Assembly (NCBI GenBank): GCA_937919435.1
Contig: CALFRR010000013.1
Location: forward strand, 1-44,467
Source: an uncultured Alphaproteobacteria bacterium
GTDB lineage: Bacteria > Pseudomonadota > Alphaproteobacteria > Rhizobiales > Ancalomicrobiaceae
DNA length: 44,467 nucleotides
Reading direction: 5' to 3'
The position numbers and the translations under genes are program-made. This document shows positions 1 through 8,303 of this stretch, in pieces; position 1 is the first letter of the stretch, and every line of letters begins with the position of its first letter. The notes beneath the pieces are model-generated. The model ran no database searches, was not told the DNA's origin, and worked only from the letters and a program-made list of their open reading frames with translations.

Positions 1-244
1 CTACCGTGATTTATACCGGCACTATCAGGAAAAGGACGACCTCCGCCCGGCCATCCACGGTCCGGACCCGGCTTGCATACGATTCCCGGCGCGATCCTCG
101 CACGCACCGACCGGGCACGCCACCACCTCGAAGGCGCGGCGACGGGACGCAGTCGAACGAGACCATCAGAACACACCTCCCCGCGTCCGTCGACGTGGTT
201 CACGCCGATGGCCACGGGGAGATGAAGGCATCGTCCGTCGAGAA

Positions 245-269
245 CGCGCGGCACGACCGACGCCGCGCG
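245..269 (-). terminator. Candidate hairpin downstream of the ferredoxin gene
   Basis: Perfect 8-bp inverted repeat (CGCGCGGC / GCCGCGCG, 9-nt loop) beginning about 20 bp past the ferredoxin stop codon. No clear U-run follows on the minus strand, so it may be an RNA-stabilising hairpin or a weak end for the coo operon. The rest of 1-290 shows no gene I can support. Confidence 0.3.
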
Positions 270-290
270 CCTCCGACGTCCGGAAGTCGA

Positions 291-488
291 TCAGGCGGCG
301 GCCGGCAGGCACGAGCCCGACGGGCAGACTTCGGCGCACTGCGGAGCGTCGAAGTCGCCTTCGCACTCTTTGCACTTGGCGGCGTTGATCGTGTAGATCT
401 TGCCCTTGTGGGTGATCGCCTTGTTCGGGCACTCGCTCTCGCAGGAGCCGCAGGCGGTGCAGGTCTCGGTGTCGATCTTGTAGGCCAT
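291..488 (-). CDS. 2[4Fe-4S] ferredoxin (Allochromatium/FdxN type), 65 aa
   Basis: Small soluble electron carrier. The first cluster motif is C10-x2-C13-x2-C16-x3-C20-P; the second is C39-x2-C42-x8-C51-x3-C55-P, followed by a short tail with one more Cys. The widened spacing between the second and third Cys of motif two and the C-terminal tail are typical of low-potential Alvin-type ferredoxins, often found near nif genes. It is too short to be CooF (about 190 aa). The start is chosen for a GAGGAGAA ribosome binding site 6-8 nt upstream. It lies 65 bp downstream of cooH on the same strand, so it is probably the last gene of the hydrogenase operon. Inferred role: carrying electrons to CooX/CooL from a ferredoxin-reducing enzyme, possibly the oxidoreductase at 11146-15783. 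Confidence 0.9.
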   Translation of the reverse strand: MAYKIDTETCTACGSCESECPNKAITHKGKIYTINAAKCKECEGDFDAPQCAEVCPSGSCLPAAA

Positions 489-553
489 GTCTTCTTCTCC
501 TCGGGTATTCGGTCGACGTGCCCCGCCGCGGCGGGGCCCGATCCGACGCTGCC

Positions 554-1666
554 TCAGCGCTCCGTACAGGAGACGCAGGGATCGATGCTGTTCACGATGA
601 TCGCGATGTCGGCGATCTTCGCGCCGGTGAGCATGTACTTGAGCGCGTCCCAGTTCATGAAGGTGGGAACCCGCCACTTCACCCGTTCCGGCTCCGGGTT
701 GTCGTTGGTCTTGAGATAATAGACCAGTTCGCCGCGCGGCGCCTCGACCTTGGCGATCGCCTCGCCACGCGGGATGTCCGGACGATCGTCGAGGTGGGTC
801 GGACCGCCGGGCAGATCGCGCAGACAGGCGCGGATCAGCTCGATCGCGGTCTTGGCCTCGGCGAGGCGGATCATCGCGCGCGACCAGACGTCGCCGTCGA
901 CGAGGGTGTGGACGGTCATCGGCAGACGGTCGTAGGCGGCATAGGGCGCCACCATGCGGACGTCGTAGTCGATGCCCGAAGCACGGGCGACCGGGCCGAC
1001 GACGCCGCAGGCGAGCGCATCCTCGCGCTTCAGCACGCCGACGCCACGGGTCCGGCCGAGAATCGAGCCGTTGGTCCGGTAGGTGTCGATGATCCGATCG
1101 ACCTCCGGCTCGATCCGGTCGAGCTCACGGGTGAGCAGCGTGGCGATCTCGTCGTCGACGTCGTAGCGCACGCCGCCGATGCACATCGCACCGAGGTCCA
1201 TGCGGTTGCCGAACACCGACTCCTTGATGTCCTGGGCGATCTCGCGCACTTCCATGACGTGCATGAAGAGCGTCTCGTAGCCGACCAGATGGGCGAGGAT
1301 CGCCACGTTGAACAGGTTCGAGGCGAGCCGCTTGACCTCGCCGGCGATCACCCGGAGGTAGAGCGCCCGCTCCGGAACCTCGAGCCCGGCGATCGTCTCG
1401 GCCGCCATGGCGAAGCTCTCGGGATGAGAGTTCGAACACAGCGAGCAGATGCGCTCGGTCAGGATCACGTTCTGGAAGATCGTGCGCTTGGTGGTCAGAT
1501 ACTCGATGCCGCGATGGACGTGGCCGGCGTTGATGTCGACCGCGTTCACGGTCTCGCCGCTGACGTCGATCTTGAAGTACATCGGCTCTTCGAGCGCGAC
1601 GTGGAGCGGCCCGACGGGAATCGTGAAGGTCTCGGGCGTTGCGACCGTCTCGTGCGAGGAACTCAT
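554..1666 (-). CDS. cooH: CooH-type [NiFe] hydrogenase large subunit
   Basis: Catalytic subunit of a group 4 energy-converting hydrogenase (370 aa, NuoD/49-kDa family), reducing protons to H2 with ferredoxin electrons. Both nickel-binding motifs are intact: C74/C77 in ERICSLC near the N-terminus and C364/C367 in DPCVSC at the end, so this is a true hydrogenase and not a complex I subunit. The protein stops three residues after the last ligand Cys, leaving no C-terminal extension to be cleaved; as I recall, this is also reported for Rhodospirillum rubrum CooH. The ATG overlaps the cooU stop codon (ATGA), indicating translational coupling. Confidence 0.93.
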   Translation of the reverse strand: MSSSHETVATPETFTIPVGPLHVALEEPMYFKIDVSGETVNAVDINAGHVHRGIEYLTTKRTIFQNVILTERICSLCSNSHPESFAMAAETIAGLEVPERALYLRVIAGEVKRLASNLFNVAILAHLVGYETLFMHVMEVREIAQDIKESVFGNRMDLGAMCIGGVRYDVDDEIATLLTRELDRIEPEVDRIIDTYRTNGSILGRTRGVGVLKREDALACGVVGPVARASGIDYDVRMVAPYAAYDRLPMTVHTLVDGDVWSRAMIRLAEAKTAIELIRACLRDLPGGPTHLDDRPDIPRGEAIAKVEAPRGELVYYLKTNDNPEPERVKWRVPTFMNWDALKYMLTGAKIADIAIIVNSIDPCVSCTER

Positions 1667-2286
1667 CAGGCACCGCCCTTCTTGTTCAGGACCTTCTCCC
1701 ACAGACCCTTGGTCGAGGCCGAATTGACCAGCGTCGAGAAGGGGATGAGACGTTCGAAGACGGCCGGGTCGATCCCCTGGTCGATGAACAGCCGCCGCGG
1801 ATCGGGATGATGCCGGACGGTCAGCGAATAGAGCTCCATCATCTCCCGTTCGCCCCAGTCGGCGGTGCGGAAGAGCGGCGTCAGGCTGTCGATCTCGCCA
1901 CCCTGGACGACGTGCGCCTTGACCGTCAGCGTGTCGCCGCCGACGTCGAAGTGATAGGCGAGTTCCAGCGCGGTGCCGTCGAGCGCGGTGCCGCCGAAGG
2001 ACAGCTTCGGCGCCTTCTCCGGCGTCTCCGCCGCTTCTTCGCCCTCGGCCGCTTCGGTCTCCTCCTCTTCCTCCTCCTCCGGAGCCGGAGGGGCGGAAGC
2101 GGTGGTCATCGACAGGCGGGCGCCGATCTCCTTCAGGAGTTCGCCGACCGGAAAGAGGTCGTCCTTGTCGGCGAGCTCGAGCCACGCGACGGTCGTGCCG
2201 TGGCCGTCCGTCGTCTTCTCGAAGCGGACTCCCGCCGGCGCTACGGCGGCGAGGCGGCTCTCGATGTCCTCGGGCAGTCTCGTCAC
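1666..2286 (-). CDS. cooU: CooU, NuoC-like (30-kDa) hydrogenase subunit
   Basis: Structural subunit of the hydrogenase peripheral arm (206 aa), related to NuoC. The C-terminal half carries the family region around WGEREMMELY and the following HHPDPRRL. Between an N-terminal alpha/beta part and this domain lies a low-complexity acidic linker (about residues 66-94, with a run of six Glu). The start is GTG overlapping the cooX stop (GTGA); no better start lies downstream before conserved sequence. It overlaps cooH by 1 bp, as expected for subunits made in fixed ratio. Confidence 0.88.
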   Translation of the reverse strand: MTRLPEDIESRLAAVAPAGVRFEKTTDGHGTTVAWLELADKDDLFPVGELLKEIGARLSMTTASAPPAPEEEEEEETEAAEGEEAAETPEKAPKLSFGGTALDGTALELAYHFDVGGDTLTVKAHVVQGGEIDSLTPLFRTADWGEREMMELYSLTVRHHPDPRRLFIDQGIDPAVFERLIPFSTLVNSASTKGLWEKVLNKKGGA

Positions 2287-2786
2287 GGCTTGGCCCTCCT
2301 GGCCTTGAGGAACTTGGCGCGGCACTTCGGGCAACGCGCCCGGAGTTCCGCGACCTCTTCGGCCGCCATCGCCGGCTTCACCTTGGCGACGTTCGGCGCG
2401 GTGTCGAGCGCGGTCGCGCCGCATTCCACACACTTCATGTTTGGAATCAGTCCATGCTCGACCATCGTGTACTTTTCGGCCTGAGTGTGGGCCAAATGCC
2501 AGTCCGTGGTCTGCCGTATGGACTTCGTCGGGCAGTAGAACTCGCAATTGCCGCAGAACACGCAGGTGTCGTGCCAGCAGTCGAAGGCGAGGCCGTCGGC
2601 CGACTTGGTGAACTTGATCGCGTTGGCAGGGCAGACCCGCTCGCACAGCTTGCAACCTTCGCAGCTCGGCGCGTCGAAGGCGATCCGGCCGCGGAAACGG
2701 GCGGGGGTGCGGGCCGGTCCGAAGGGGAACGCCTCGGTCGAGGGGCCGTTCTTCAGATTGCGGAAGAGGAGGCTCAGGAAGTTCAT
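2283..2786 (-). CDS. cooX: CooX, 2[4Fe-4S] ferredoxin-like hydrogenase subunit with extra C4 motif
   Basis: Polyferredoxin subunit (167 aa, NuoI/HycF-like) passing electrons to the small subunit. Two complete cluster motifs are visible: C42-C45-C48-C52-P and C75-C78-C81-C85-P. The C-terminal part adds a second pair of CxxC motifs (C119/C122 and C152/C155), resembling a zinc-ribbon or rubredoxin-like fold. The start follows AGGAGACGAGACCG. It sits 13 bp after cooL and overlaps cooU. Assignment rests on order in the operon and the cluster motifs. Confidence 0.9.
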   Translation of the reverse strand: MNFLSLLFRNLKNGPSTEAFPFGPARTPARFRGRIAFDAPSCEGCKLCERVCPANAIKFTKSADGLAFDCWHDTCVFCGNCEFYCPTKSIRQTTDWHLAHTQAEKYTMVEHGLIPNMKCVECGATALDTAPNVAKVKPAMAAEEVAELRARCPKCRAKFLKARRAKP

Positions 2787-2799
2787 CGGTCTCGTCTCC

Positions 2800-3237
2800 T
2801 CAGAGCTTCTCGCGCCACAGTTCGATCGCCTTGGCCACCCCTTCGATGATCGCCTGCGGCCGCGGCGGACAGCCGGGGACGTTGACGTCGACGGGGAGGT
2901 ACCGGTCGATCGGGGCGTGGACGGCATAGCTCTCGCGGAAGATGCCGCCGGAGATCGGGCAGACGCCGACCGCCACCGTCACCTTCGGATCCGGGATCTC
3001 CTCCCAGAGGCGGAGCACCGCGTCCTTCACCCGGGCGGTGAGCGGCCCGGTGATCAGCACGATGTCGGCATGGCGCGGGGAGCCGCAGTATTGGCAGCCG
3101 AGCCGCTCGACGTCGTAGCGCGGGATGCAGGCGGTGGTCGCCAGTTCGACGTCGCACCCGTTGCACGAGCCGGCGTTGATCCGATAGAGCCACGGCGACT
3201 TGGTGGCGACCTTCTTCAGGTCGGCGATGATGTTCAT
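2800..3237 (-). CDS. cooL: CooL, [NiFe] hydrogenase small subunit (NuoB-like)
   Basis: Small subunit (145 aa) of the energy-converting hydrogenase, of the NuoB/HycG family, holding the proximal [4Fe-4S] cluster next to CooH. Likely ligands are C25 and C28 (SCNGCD), C93 (GVCPISGG) and C123 (PGCPPRP). A further CQYC pair at 48/51 is present; its role is unknown to me. The start at 3237 is preceded by AGGGGGAG, which overlaps the end of cooK. Distances to neighbours are about 11-13 bp, consistent with one transcript. Confidence 0.93.
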   Translation of the reverse strand: MNIIADLKKVATKSPWLYRINAGSCNGCDVELATTACIPRYDVERLGCQYCGSPRHADIVLITGPLTARVKDAVLRLWEEIPDPKVTVAVGVCPISGGIFRESYAVHAPIDRYLPVDVNVPGCPPRPQAIIEGVAKAIELWREKL

Positions 3238-3248
3238 GTCACTCCCCC

Positions 3249-4211
3249 TCAGCCCACGACGGCGACGACGGCGAGGCTCGCGGCGGCGAACAGCAGCGGC
3301 CATTTCAGGAAGAAGGCGAAGGCCTGGTCGATGCGCATGCGGCCGACCGAGACGCGGACCACGGTGACCCCGAGGATCATCAGGACCAGCATTTCGACGA
3401 GCCAGAAGACCAGACCGAAGATCCCGTTCGGCGCGACCGGGAAGAACAGCGCCAGACCGAGGCCGAGCACCACCACCGCCTTCAGCGCCGACATCACCTT
3501 GAACAGGCCGAGCGCCGGACCGGAGTACTCGAGCAGCGGGCCTTCCAGCACTTCGGTTTCGGCCTCCGGGATGTCGAAGGGCACGATGCCGAGGTTCGCC
3601 GGATAGAAGAAGACGAAGGCGGCGACCGCCGGCCACATCACCGGATCGAGCAGGAAGGCGCCGTGGGTGCGCTGGTACTCGACGATCTCGGAGAGCGAGA
3701 AGGTCACCGTGCCGCCCATGCCCCAGCCGGTCCTGAGCGCCACTGCGGCGACGACCAGGACGAGCGGGCCCTCGTAGGCGAGCATCAGGGCCATCTCACG
3801 GGAGAAGCCGATCGAGCCGTAGGGCGAGCCCGAGGCGGAACCGGCGACCATCAGCACCACGCCCGGCACCATCAGCAGATAGAGCAGCACCAGCAGATTG
3901 CCGAGGATCGGCTGCGGCGCGTAGACGCCGGCGATCGGCACCAGGGCGGCGGCGACCAGCATCGCGACGACACCGACCAGCGGCGCGCCGAGGAACAGGG
4001 TCTGGCCGGCCGAGGTGGCGGGCACCATGGTCCGCTTGAAGCCGAGCTTGACCAGATCGAAGAACGGCTGGGCGAGCGGCGGGCCGACGCGGCCCTGGAG
4101 CCGCGCCGCGACCCGACGGTCGGCGCCCTTCAGCGCCAGACCGAAGAGCAGGGCGAAGAGACCGCCGGGGAAGACGAAGACGGCCGCGAGGAGAGCCAAT
4201 TGGTTGGTCAT
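3249..4211 (-). CDS. cooK: CooK, NuoH-like membrane subunit of energy-converting hydrogenase
   Basis: Integral membrane anchor (320 aa) of the NuoH/HycD/EchB family that links the hydrogenase arm to the ion-pumping CooM. Roughly eight hydrophobic helices are visible. The family loop with carboxylates is conserved (PFDIPEAETEVLEGPLLEYSG, about residues 214-234), as is the early RVGPP-Q-FFD-KL motif (about residues 41-56). It begins 16 bp after cooM and ends 11 bp before cooL. Confidence 0.92.
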   Translation of the reverse strand: MTNQLALLAAVFVFPGGLFALLFGLALKGADRRVAARLQGRVGPPLAQPFFDLVKLGFKRTMVPATSAGQTLFLGAPLVGVVAMLVAAALVPIAGVYAPQPILGNLLVLLYLLMVPGVVLMVAGSASGSPYGSIGFSREMALMLAYEGPLVLVVAAVALRTGWGMGGTVTFSLSEIVEYQRTHGAFLLDPVMWPAVAAFVFFYPANLGIVPFDIPEAETEVLEGPLLEYSGPALGLFKVMSALKAVVVLGLGLALFFPVAPNGIFGLVFWLVEMLVLMILGVTVVRVSVGRMRIDQAFAFFLKWPLLFAAASLAVVAVVG

Positions 4212-4227
4212 GTCGGTTTCCTCCGGT

Positions 4228-7200
4228 TCAGGCCGACTTGCCGTCGCCGAGCCGCGCGGGCTTGCGGGTCAGGAGCCCCCGAATGGCGGCGTTCGGGGTT
4301 TCGAACAGATTCACCGCACCGACGCGGGTGGTCTCGGGCAGGAGATCGCCGACGCCGCACTGATGGATCTGGGTGCGGACGACGCCCGCCCGATGGCCGA
4401 GCCGCAGGTAGGGCAGCAGCACCGCACCGATCAGCACGACGAACACCGAGAGCAGGCCGGGATGCCATCCCTCGAGCCCCGGCAGACCGCCGGCCAGGGT
4501 CGCGGCGATCGGCGTGAAGCCGAGCTGCGCCTGGATCGCCGAGATCGGCACCAACAGGAGCCCCGGGAAGACGCCGACCACGAAGCTCGCGACGGTCAAC
4601 ACGCCCATCGGGATCAGCATGGCGAGCGGCGCCTCCTCGGCCTGCAGGGCTTTGGCGGTCGGGGTGCCCATGAAGGCCGCGTGGGCGAACTTCAGGACGG
4701 CGGCGAGGGTGAACAGACTGCCGATCATCGCCGAGGCGCCGAGCGCCCAGTGACCCGACTGGAAGGCCGCCTCGAAGATGATCCACTTCGAGGAGAAGCC
4801 GGCCATCGGCGGCACACCGGCGAGGCTCAGACCGGCGATCAGGAACATCGCGAAGGTCCAGGGCATCCGCCGGCCGAGACCGCCGAGTTCGTCGAGCATC
4901 TCGGCATGGGTCGACACCATCACCGCGCCGGCGGCGAGGAACAGGGTGTCCTTCAGGAACATGTGGTTGACGAAGTGCATCAGGCCGCCGGCGACGCCGA
5001 GCGGAGTGGCCAGCGACACGGCGAGCAGCACGTAGCCGAGCTGGCAGACGGTCGAGTAGATCAGCACCAGCTTGATGCCGTTCTGCACCACCGCCATCGC
5101 GCCGGCATAGAGGATGGTCAGGGCGGCGATCACCGCGATGACGTCCATCATCACCGACTGGTCGGCGTACTGGCCGAAGCGGGCGAACAGAGTGGCGCCG
5201 CCGAACAGCACGAACAGCTTCAGCACGCCCCACGGACCACTCTTCAGCAGCACCGCGGAAATATAGCCGGAGACCGGGGTCGGCGCGGCGGCCGGGTGCA
5301 TCTGCCAGTCGATCCGGATCGGCAACTGCGCCGCCTTCATGACGAGGCCGAGGAACACCAGTCCGACGGCGATGCCGGTGGGCAGCGCACCGAGGGTCGG
5401 CAGCACCTTGCCGATGCCGGCGAGGTCGAAGGTTCCGGCGAGCGCGACGACCAGCGTCAGGCCGAGGAACATGAAGGACGCGCCGACGGTGTTGAACAGG
5501 AAGTACTTGAACGCCTCGCGCCGGGCGACCGGCGTCTCCTCGTGGGCGATCGCACCCCACAGGGCCCAGCTCGACATCAGTTCCCAGAAGCCGAAGAAGG
5601 TGAAGACGTCCTTCGCCGCGGTCATGCCGAGGAGGCCGGCGATCATCACGCCGAAGGCGGCGTAGAAACGGCCCTGCGCATGCGAGTGGGCGAGATAGGC
5701 GGTGGCGTGGATCATGTTGAGGACGCCGACGCCGGCGATCAACAGGGCAAAGGAGCCCGACAGCAGGTCGTAGCGGCCCCACTGGAAGACCACGCCGAAG
5801 AAGGCGAGGACCAGGGTGAGGACCGCGAGACGGCCGGCCCAGACGACCGACGAGCGGCCGACCAGCCAGACGATCGCCGACCCGACCAGCGCGATGGTGG
5901 CCGAAGCCGGCCAGGCCATCACGAAGCTCGGCAGGGTCACCTGGGCAAGGCCCGAACGGGCGGCGACGACGTCGCCGACGCGGGCGACCAGATCGAGCTG
6001 GAAGCCGGGGAGCAGACCGCCGAAGACGATCGCGGCGGCGAGCAGGCCGATCGCGACGAGCATCGAGGTCGGCGCCTCGCGGACCACCACCTCGCCCTCG
6101 TAGGGCTGGTAGAACAGGGTGGAGATCACCCGGGTGTAGTAGACGACGCCGATCACGCCGCCGATCAGCAGCACCGCGGCGACCTCCCAGTGCCCGGCCT
6201 GGGCGGCGGCCCAGATCATCAGGAACTTCGAGACGAAGCCGGAGAACGGCGGCAGGCCCATGATGGCGAGCGACGCCAGGGCGTAGCAGCCGGCGGTGAA
6301 CGGCATCACCCGGCCGAGACCGGCGAGTTCGGCGATCTTCTTGTGGCCGGTGCGCAGGATGAAGGCGCCGGCGGCATAGAAGAGGAGAGTCTTCATCACC
6401 GCGTGGTTGGTGACGTGCAGCAGCGAGGCGTCGACCGCCAGCACCGTGCCGAGACCGAGGATCGCGGTGATCTCGCCGACCTGGGCGAGGGTCGAGAAGG
6501 CGAGCATCCGCTTCAGTTCGGTCTCGTAGAGCGCCCGGATCTCACCATAGAGCAGGGTGAGGCAGCCGAGGACGACGAGGATCGTGTCGAAGCCGATGCC
6601 GAGCACGGCGAAGCGATCGAGCGCGCCGAGGCCGAAGACCACGAACAGCACCTTGATCATGCCGAAGACGCCGGCCTTGGTCAGCAGACCCGACAGCGGG
6701 CCGGAGATCGAGGACGGGGCCACCGGATGGGCGATCGGCAGCCAGGCATGGCCGGGCACCAGACCGGTCTTCACCGCGAAGCCGACCAGCAGGCAGGTGG
6801 CGATGGCGAAGCCGATCGCCGGCGGCAGCGAGGCGGCATGGGCGGAGAGCTCGGCGAACTCGAACGAGCCGATCTGCGCGTGCACCAGCAGAATGCCGAG
6901 GTGCATCACGTAGGCGCCGCCGGCGCACATCAGGAAGTAGACGAAGCCGGCCCGGATCGCCTTCTGATTCTGATCGTGGACGATCAGGAAGTACGAGGTC
7001 CAGGTCATCAGCTCCCAGAAGACGTAGAAGTTGCCGAGTTCGTGGGAGGTCACCACGCCGATCAGCGAACCCGTCATCAGGAAGGCGAAGAAGTAGTAGC
7101 GGTTCGACCACTCCGCCCGGGCCATGTAGTCGATCGAGTAGATGATCATCACGGCGGAGACGAGAGCGAAGAGCAGCGCGAAGAGCCGGGTGGCCGGTTC

Positions 7201-8025
7201 GAGATCGCCGGCGAAGGCGATCATCGCGACGGTCGCCACCGCCAGCACCACCGCGGCGGCGTCACGCGCCCGGAGCGACACCTGACCGATCGCCCAGACG
7301 GCGAAGCCGCCGACATAGGGCACCAGCACCAGGATCGACCACGGACCTTCGAACTCCGGCACCTTGGCCGAGTGCAGATGACCGGAGAGGACCTCGGAGA
7401 TCCACAGCACCGGTTCCGGCCACAGGCTGATGACGATGGTCAGGCCGGTCAGCACCCAGGCGATCGGCATGGCGAGCGCCGGCCCCTCGGCGAGATCGAC
7501 CCGCCGCGAGGGATGCTCGAGATAGACCCGCTGGACGACCTGCAGATAGTAGGCGGCGGCGACGATGGTGGCGATCGTGCCGACCGCGGCCATCGCCCAA
7601 TGCCCCTGCTCGGTCGCGGCGTAGAGAATCAGGAACTTCGAATAGGACCCCTTGAACGGCGACAGGCCCATCACCGAGAACATACCGAAGGCGAACAGCG
7701 TCGAGGCGACCGGCATGCGACGGCCGGAACCGGCGAGATCGTCGAGGTTCGACGAGCCGGTGCGGCGGATCAGCCACCAGCCGGCGGCGACCACCAGACC
7801 GCGCATCACGACCTGGAAGAACAGGTGCATGTAGGCGCCGGTCTCACCGGCGGCACCACCGAGCCCGAGGCCCATCAGGACGTAGCCGACTTCGGCGATC
7901 GTCGAGGCGACGATCACCCGGGTCAGACGCGGAAGGCTGAGAAGCGCGGCGACTTCTCCGAAGAGTAGGAATATCGCTCCGGTCCAGGCGAGTGCCATGG
8001 GCTCGAGCGTCGCGATGGAGAGCAT
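4228..8025 (-). CDS. cooM: CooM, giant fused antiporter-like membrane subunit
   Basis: Ion-translocating subunit (1265 aa) of the hydrogenase, built from NuoL/M/N (Mrp antiporter) modules. Two full modules are evident. The first has E338 (FWELM), K419 and K450; the second has E815 (FWELMSS), K897 and K928. These match the Glu and Lys residues of the proton channel in complex I subunits. An N-terminal partial module (about residues 97-168) repeats the segment GRxMP...GxxPFxGxxSKF...GHW, which recurs near 571 and 1052. The size matches my recollection of R. rubrum CooM. I place the start at 8025 because of the GGAAGGAT ribosome binding site 7 nt upstream; a longer reading to 8184 would cross the CooA-like operator. 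It is the first gene of the cooMKLXUH operon. Confidence 0.93.
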   Translation of the reverse strand: MLSIATLEPMALAWTGAIFLLFGEVAALLSLPRLTRVIVASTIAEVGYVLMGLGLGGAAGETGAYMHLFFQVVMRGLVVAAGWWLIRRTGSSNLDDLAGSGRRMPVASTLFAFGMFSVMGLSPFKGSYSKFLILYAATEQGHWAMAAVGTIATIVAAAYYLQVVQRVYLEHPSRRVDLAEGPALAMPIAWVLTGLTIVISLWPEPVLWISEVLSGHLHSAKVPEFEGPWSILVLVPYVGGFAVWAIGQVSLRARDAAAVVLAVATVAMIAFAGDLEPATRLFALLFALVSAVMIIYSIDYMARAEWSNRYYFFAFLMTGSLIGVVTSHELGNFYVFWELMTWTSYFLIVHDQNQKAIRAGFVYFLMCAGGAYVMHLGILLVHAQIGSFEFAELSAHAASLPPAIGFAIATCLLVGFAVKTGLVPGHAWLPIAHPVAPSSISGPLSGLLTKAGVFGMIKVLFVVFGLGALDRFAVLGIGFDTILVVLGCLTLLYGEIRALYETELKRMLAFSTLAQVGEITAILGLGTVLAVDASLLHVTNHAVMKTLLFYAAGAFILRTGHKKIAELAGLGRVMPFTAGCYALASLAIMGLPPFSGFVSKFLMIWAAAQAGHWEVAAVLLIGGVIGVVYYTRVISTLFYQPYEGEVVVREAPTSMLVAIGLLAAAIVFGGLLPGFQLDLVARVGDVVAARSGLAQVTLPSFVMAWPASATIALVGSAIVWLVGRSSVVWAGRLAVLTLVLAFFGVVFQWGRYDLLSGSFALLIAGVGVLNMIHATAYLAHSHAQGRFYAAFGVMIAGLLGMTAAKDVFTFFGFWELMSSWALWGAIAHEETPVARREAFKYFLFNTVGASFMFLGLTLVVALAGTFDLAGIGKVLPTLGALPTGIAVGLVFLGLVMKAAQLPIRIDWQMHPAAAPTPVSGYISAVLLKSGPWGVLKLFVLFGGATLFARFGQYADQSVMMDVIAVIAALTILYAGAMAVVQNGIKLVLIYSTVCQLGYVLLAVSLATPLGVAGGLMHFVNHMFLKDTLFLAAGAVMVSTHAEMLDELGGLGRRMPWTFAMFLIAGLSLAGVPPMAGFSSKWIIFEAAFQSGHWALGASAMIGSLFTLAAVLKFAHAAFMGTPTAKALQAEEAPLAMLIPMGVLTVASFVVGVFPGLLLVPISAIQAQLGFTPIAATLAGGLPGLEGWHPGLLSVFVVLIGAVLLPYLRLGHRAGVVRTQIHQCGVGDLLPETTRVGAVNLFETPNAAIRGLLTRKPARLGDGKSA

Positions 8026-8096
8026 GGAGAGATCCTTCCGCCGGCACGCTGCGTCGATTTCGGATGGGGGGTCTACCGACGAAAGTCGATGCCAGA

Positions 8097-8112
8097 TGTC
8101 GGCGAGCCGACA
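8097..8112 (-). promoter_or_regulatory. CooA-type operator upstream of cooM
   Basis: TGTCGGCGAGCCGACA: TGTCG-N6-CGACA, with symmetry extending to 7-bp arms around a 2-bp centre. The R. rubrum CooA consensus, as I recall it, is TGTC(A/G)-N6-CGACA. The centre is 79.5 nt upstream of the cooM ATG. A weak -10-like TAGACC (8075-8070, minus strand) would put the transcript start near 8063, which makes the site centre about -41.5, the class II position of CRP-family activators. The transcript start is inferred. Confidence 0.7.
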
Positions 8113-8221
8113 AATACGCATTCTCCCGGGGCGTCCTTTCGGGCCCGTGCGTAGTGTCCCGAGGGCTCCGCGTGGTTTCTCCACACCCTCATCGGGTCGT
8201 TCGGAGTAGAGTCGCGATCTT

Positions 8222-8243
8222 TATACTTGCGAGTGGTTCGCAA
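8222..8243 (+). promoter_or_regulatory. Possible hypA promoter -10 with overlapping palindrome
   Basis: TATACT (8222-8227) resembles a -10 box directed at hypA; no convincing -35 is visible. Starting on its last base is a perfect inverted repeat TTGCGA-N5-TCGCAA (8227-8243) that would cover the predicted start site, a usual position for a repressor operator. The binding protein is unknown. Confidence 0.35.
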
Positions 8244-8303
8244 TCGGGGCAGAGGATGGACCGGCCCGGACGGGGGCGGTCGATCGGACGAGGAACAGAG
8301 AGC

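Noticed and set aside
291..488. CooF (CODH-linked ferredoxin)
   Set aside because: CooF is about 190 residues with four cluster motifs; this protein has 65 residues and two motifs.
4015..7968. A 1317-codon open frame on the plus strand opposite cooM
   Set aside because: Its product is His/Asp/Gly/Arg-rich without folds or motifs and is a mirror of the high-GC cooM gene, which has clear membrane modules.
8026..8184. Longer cooM start at 8184
   Set aside because: It would place the CooA-type box inside the coding region; the ATG at 8025 has a good ribosome binding site and gives the expected family length.
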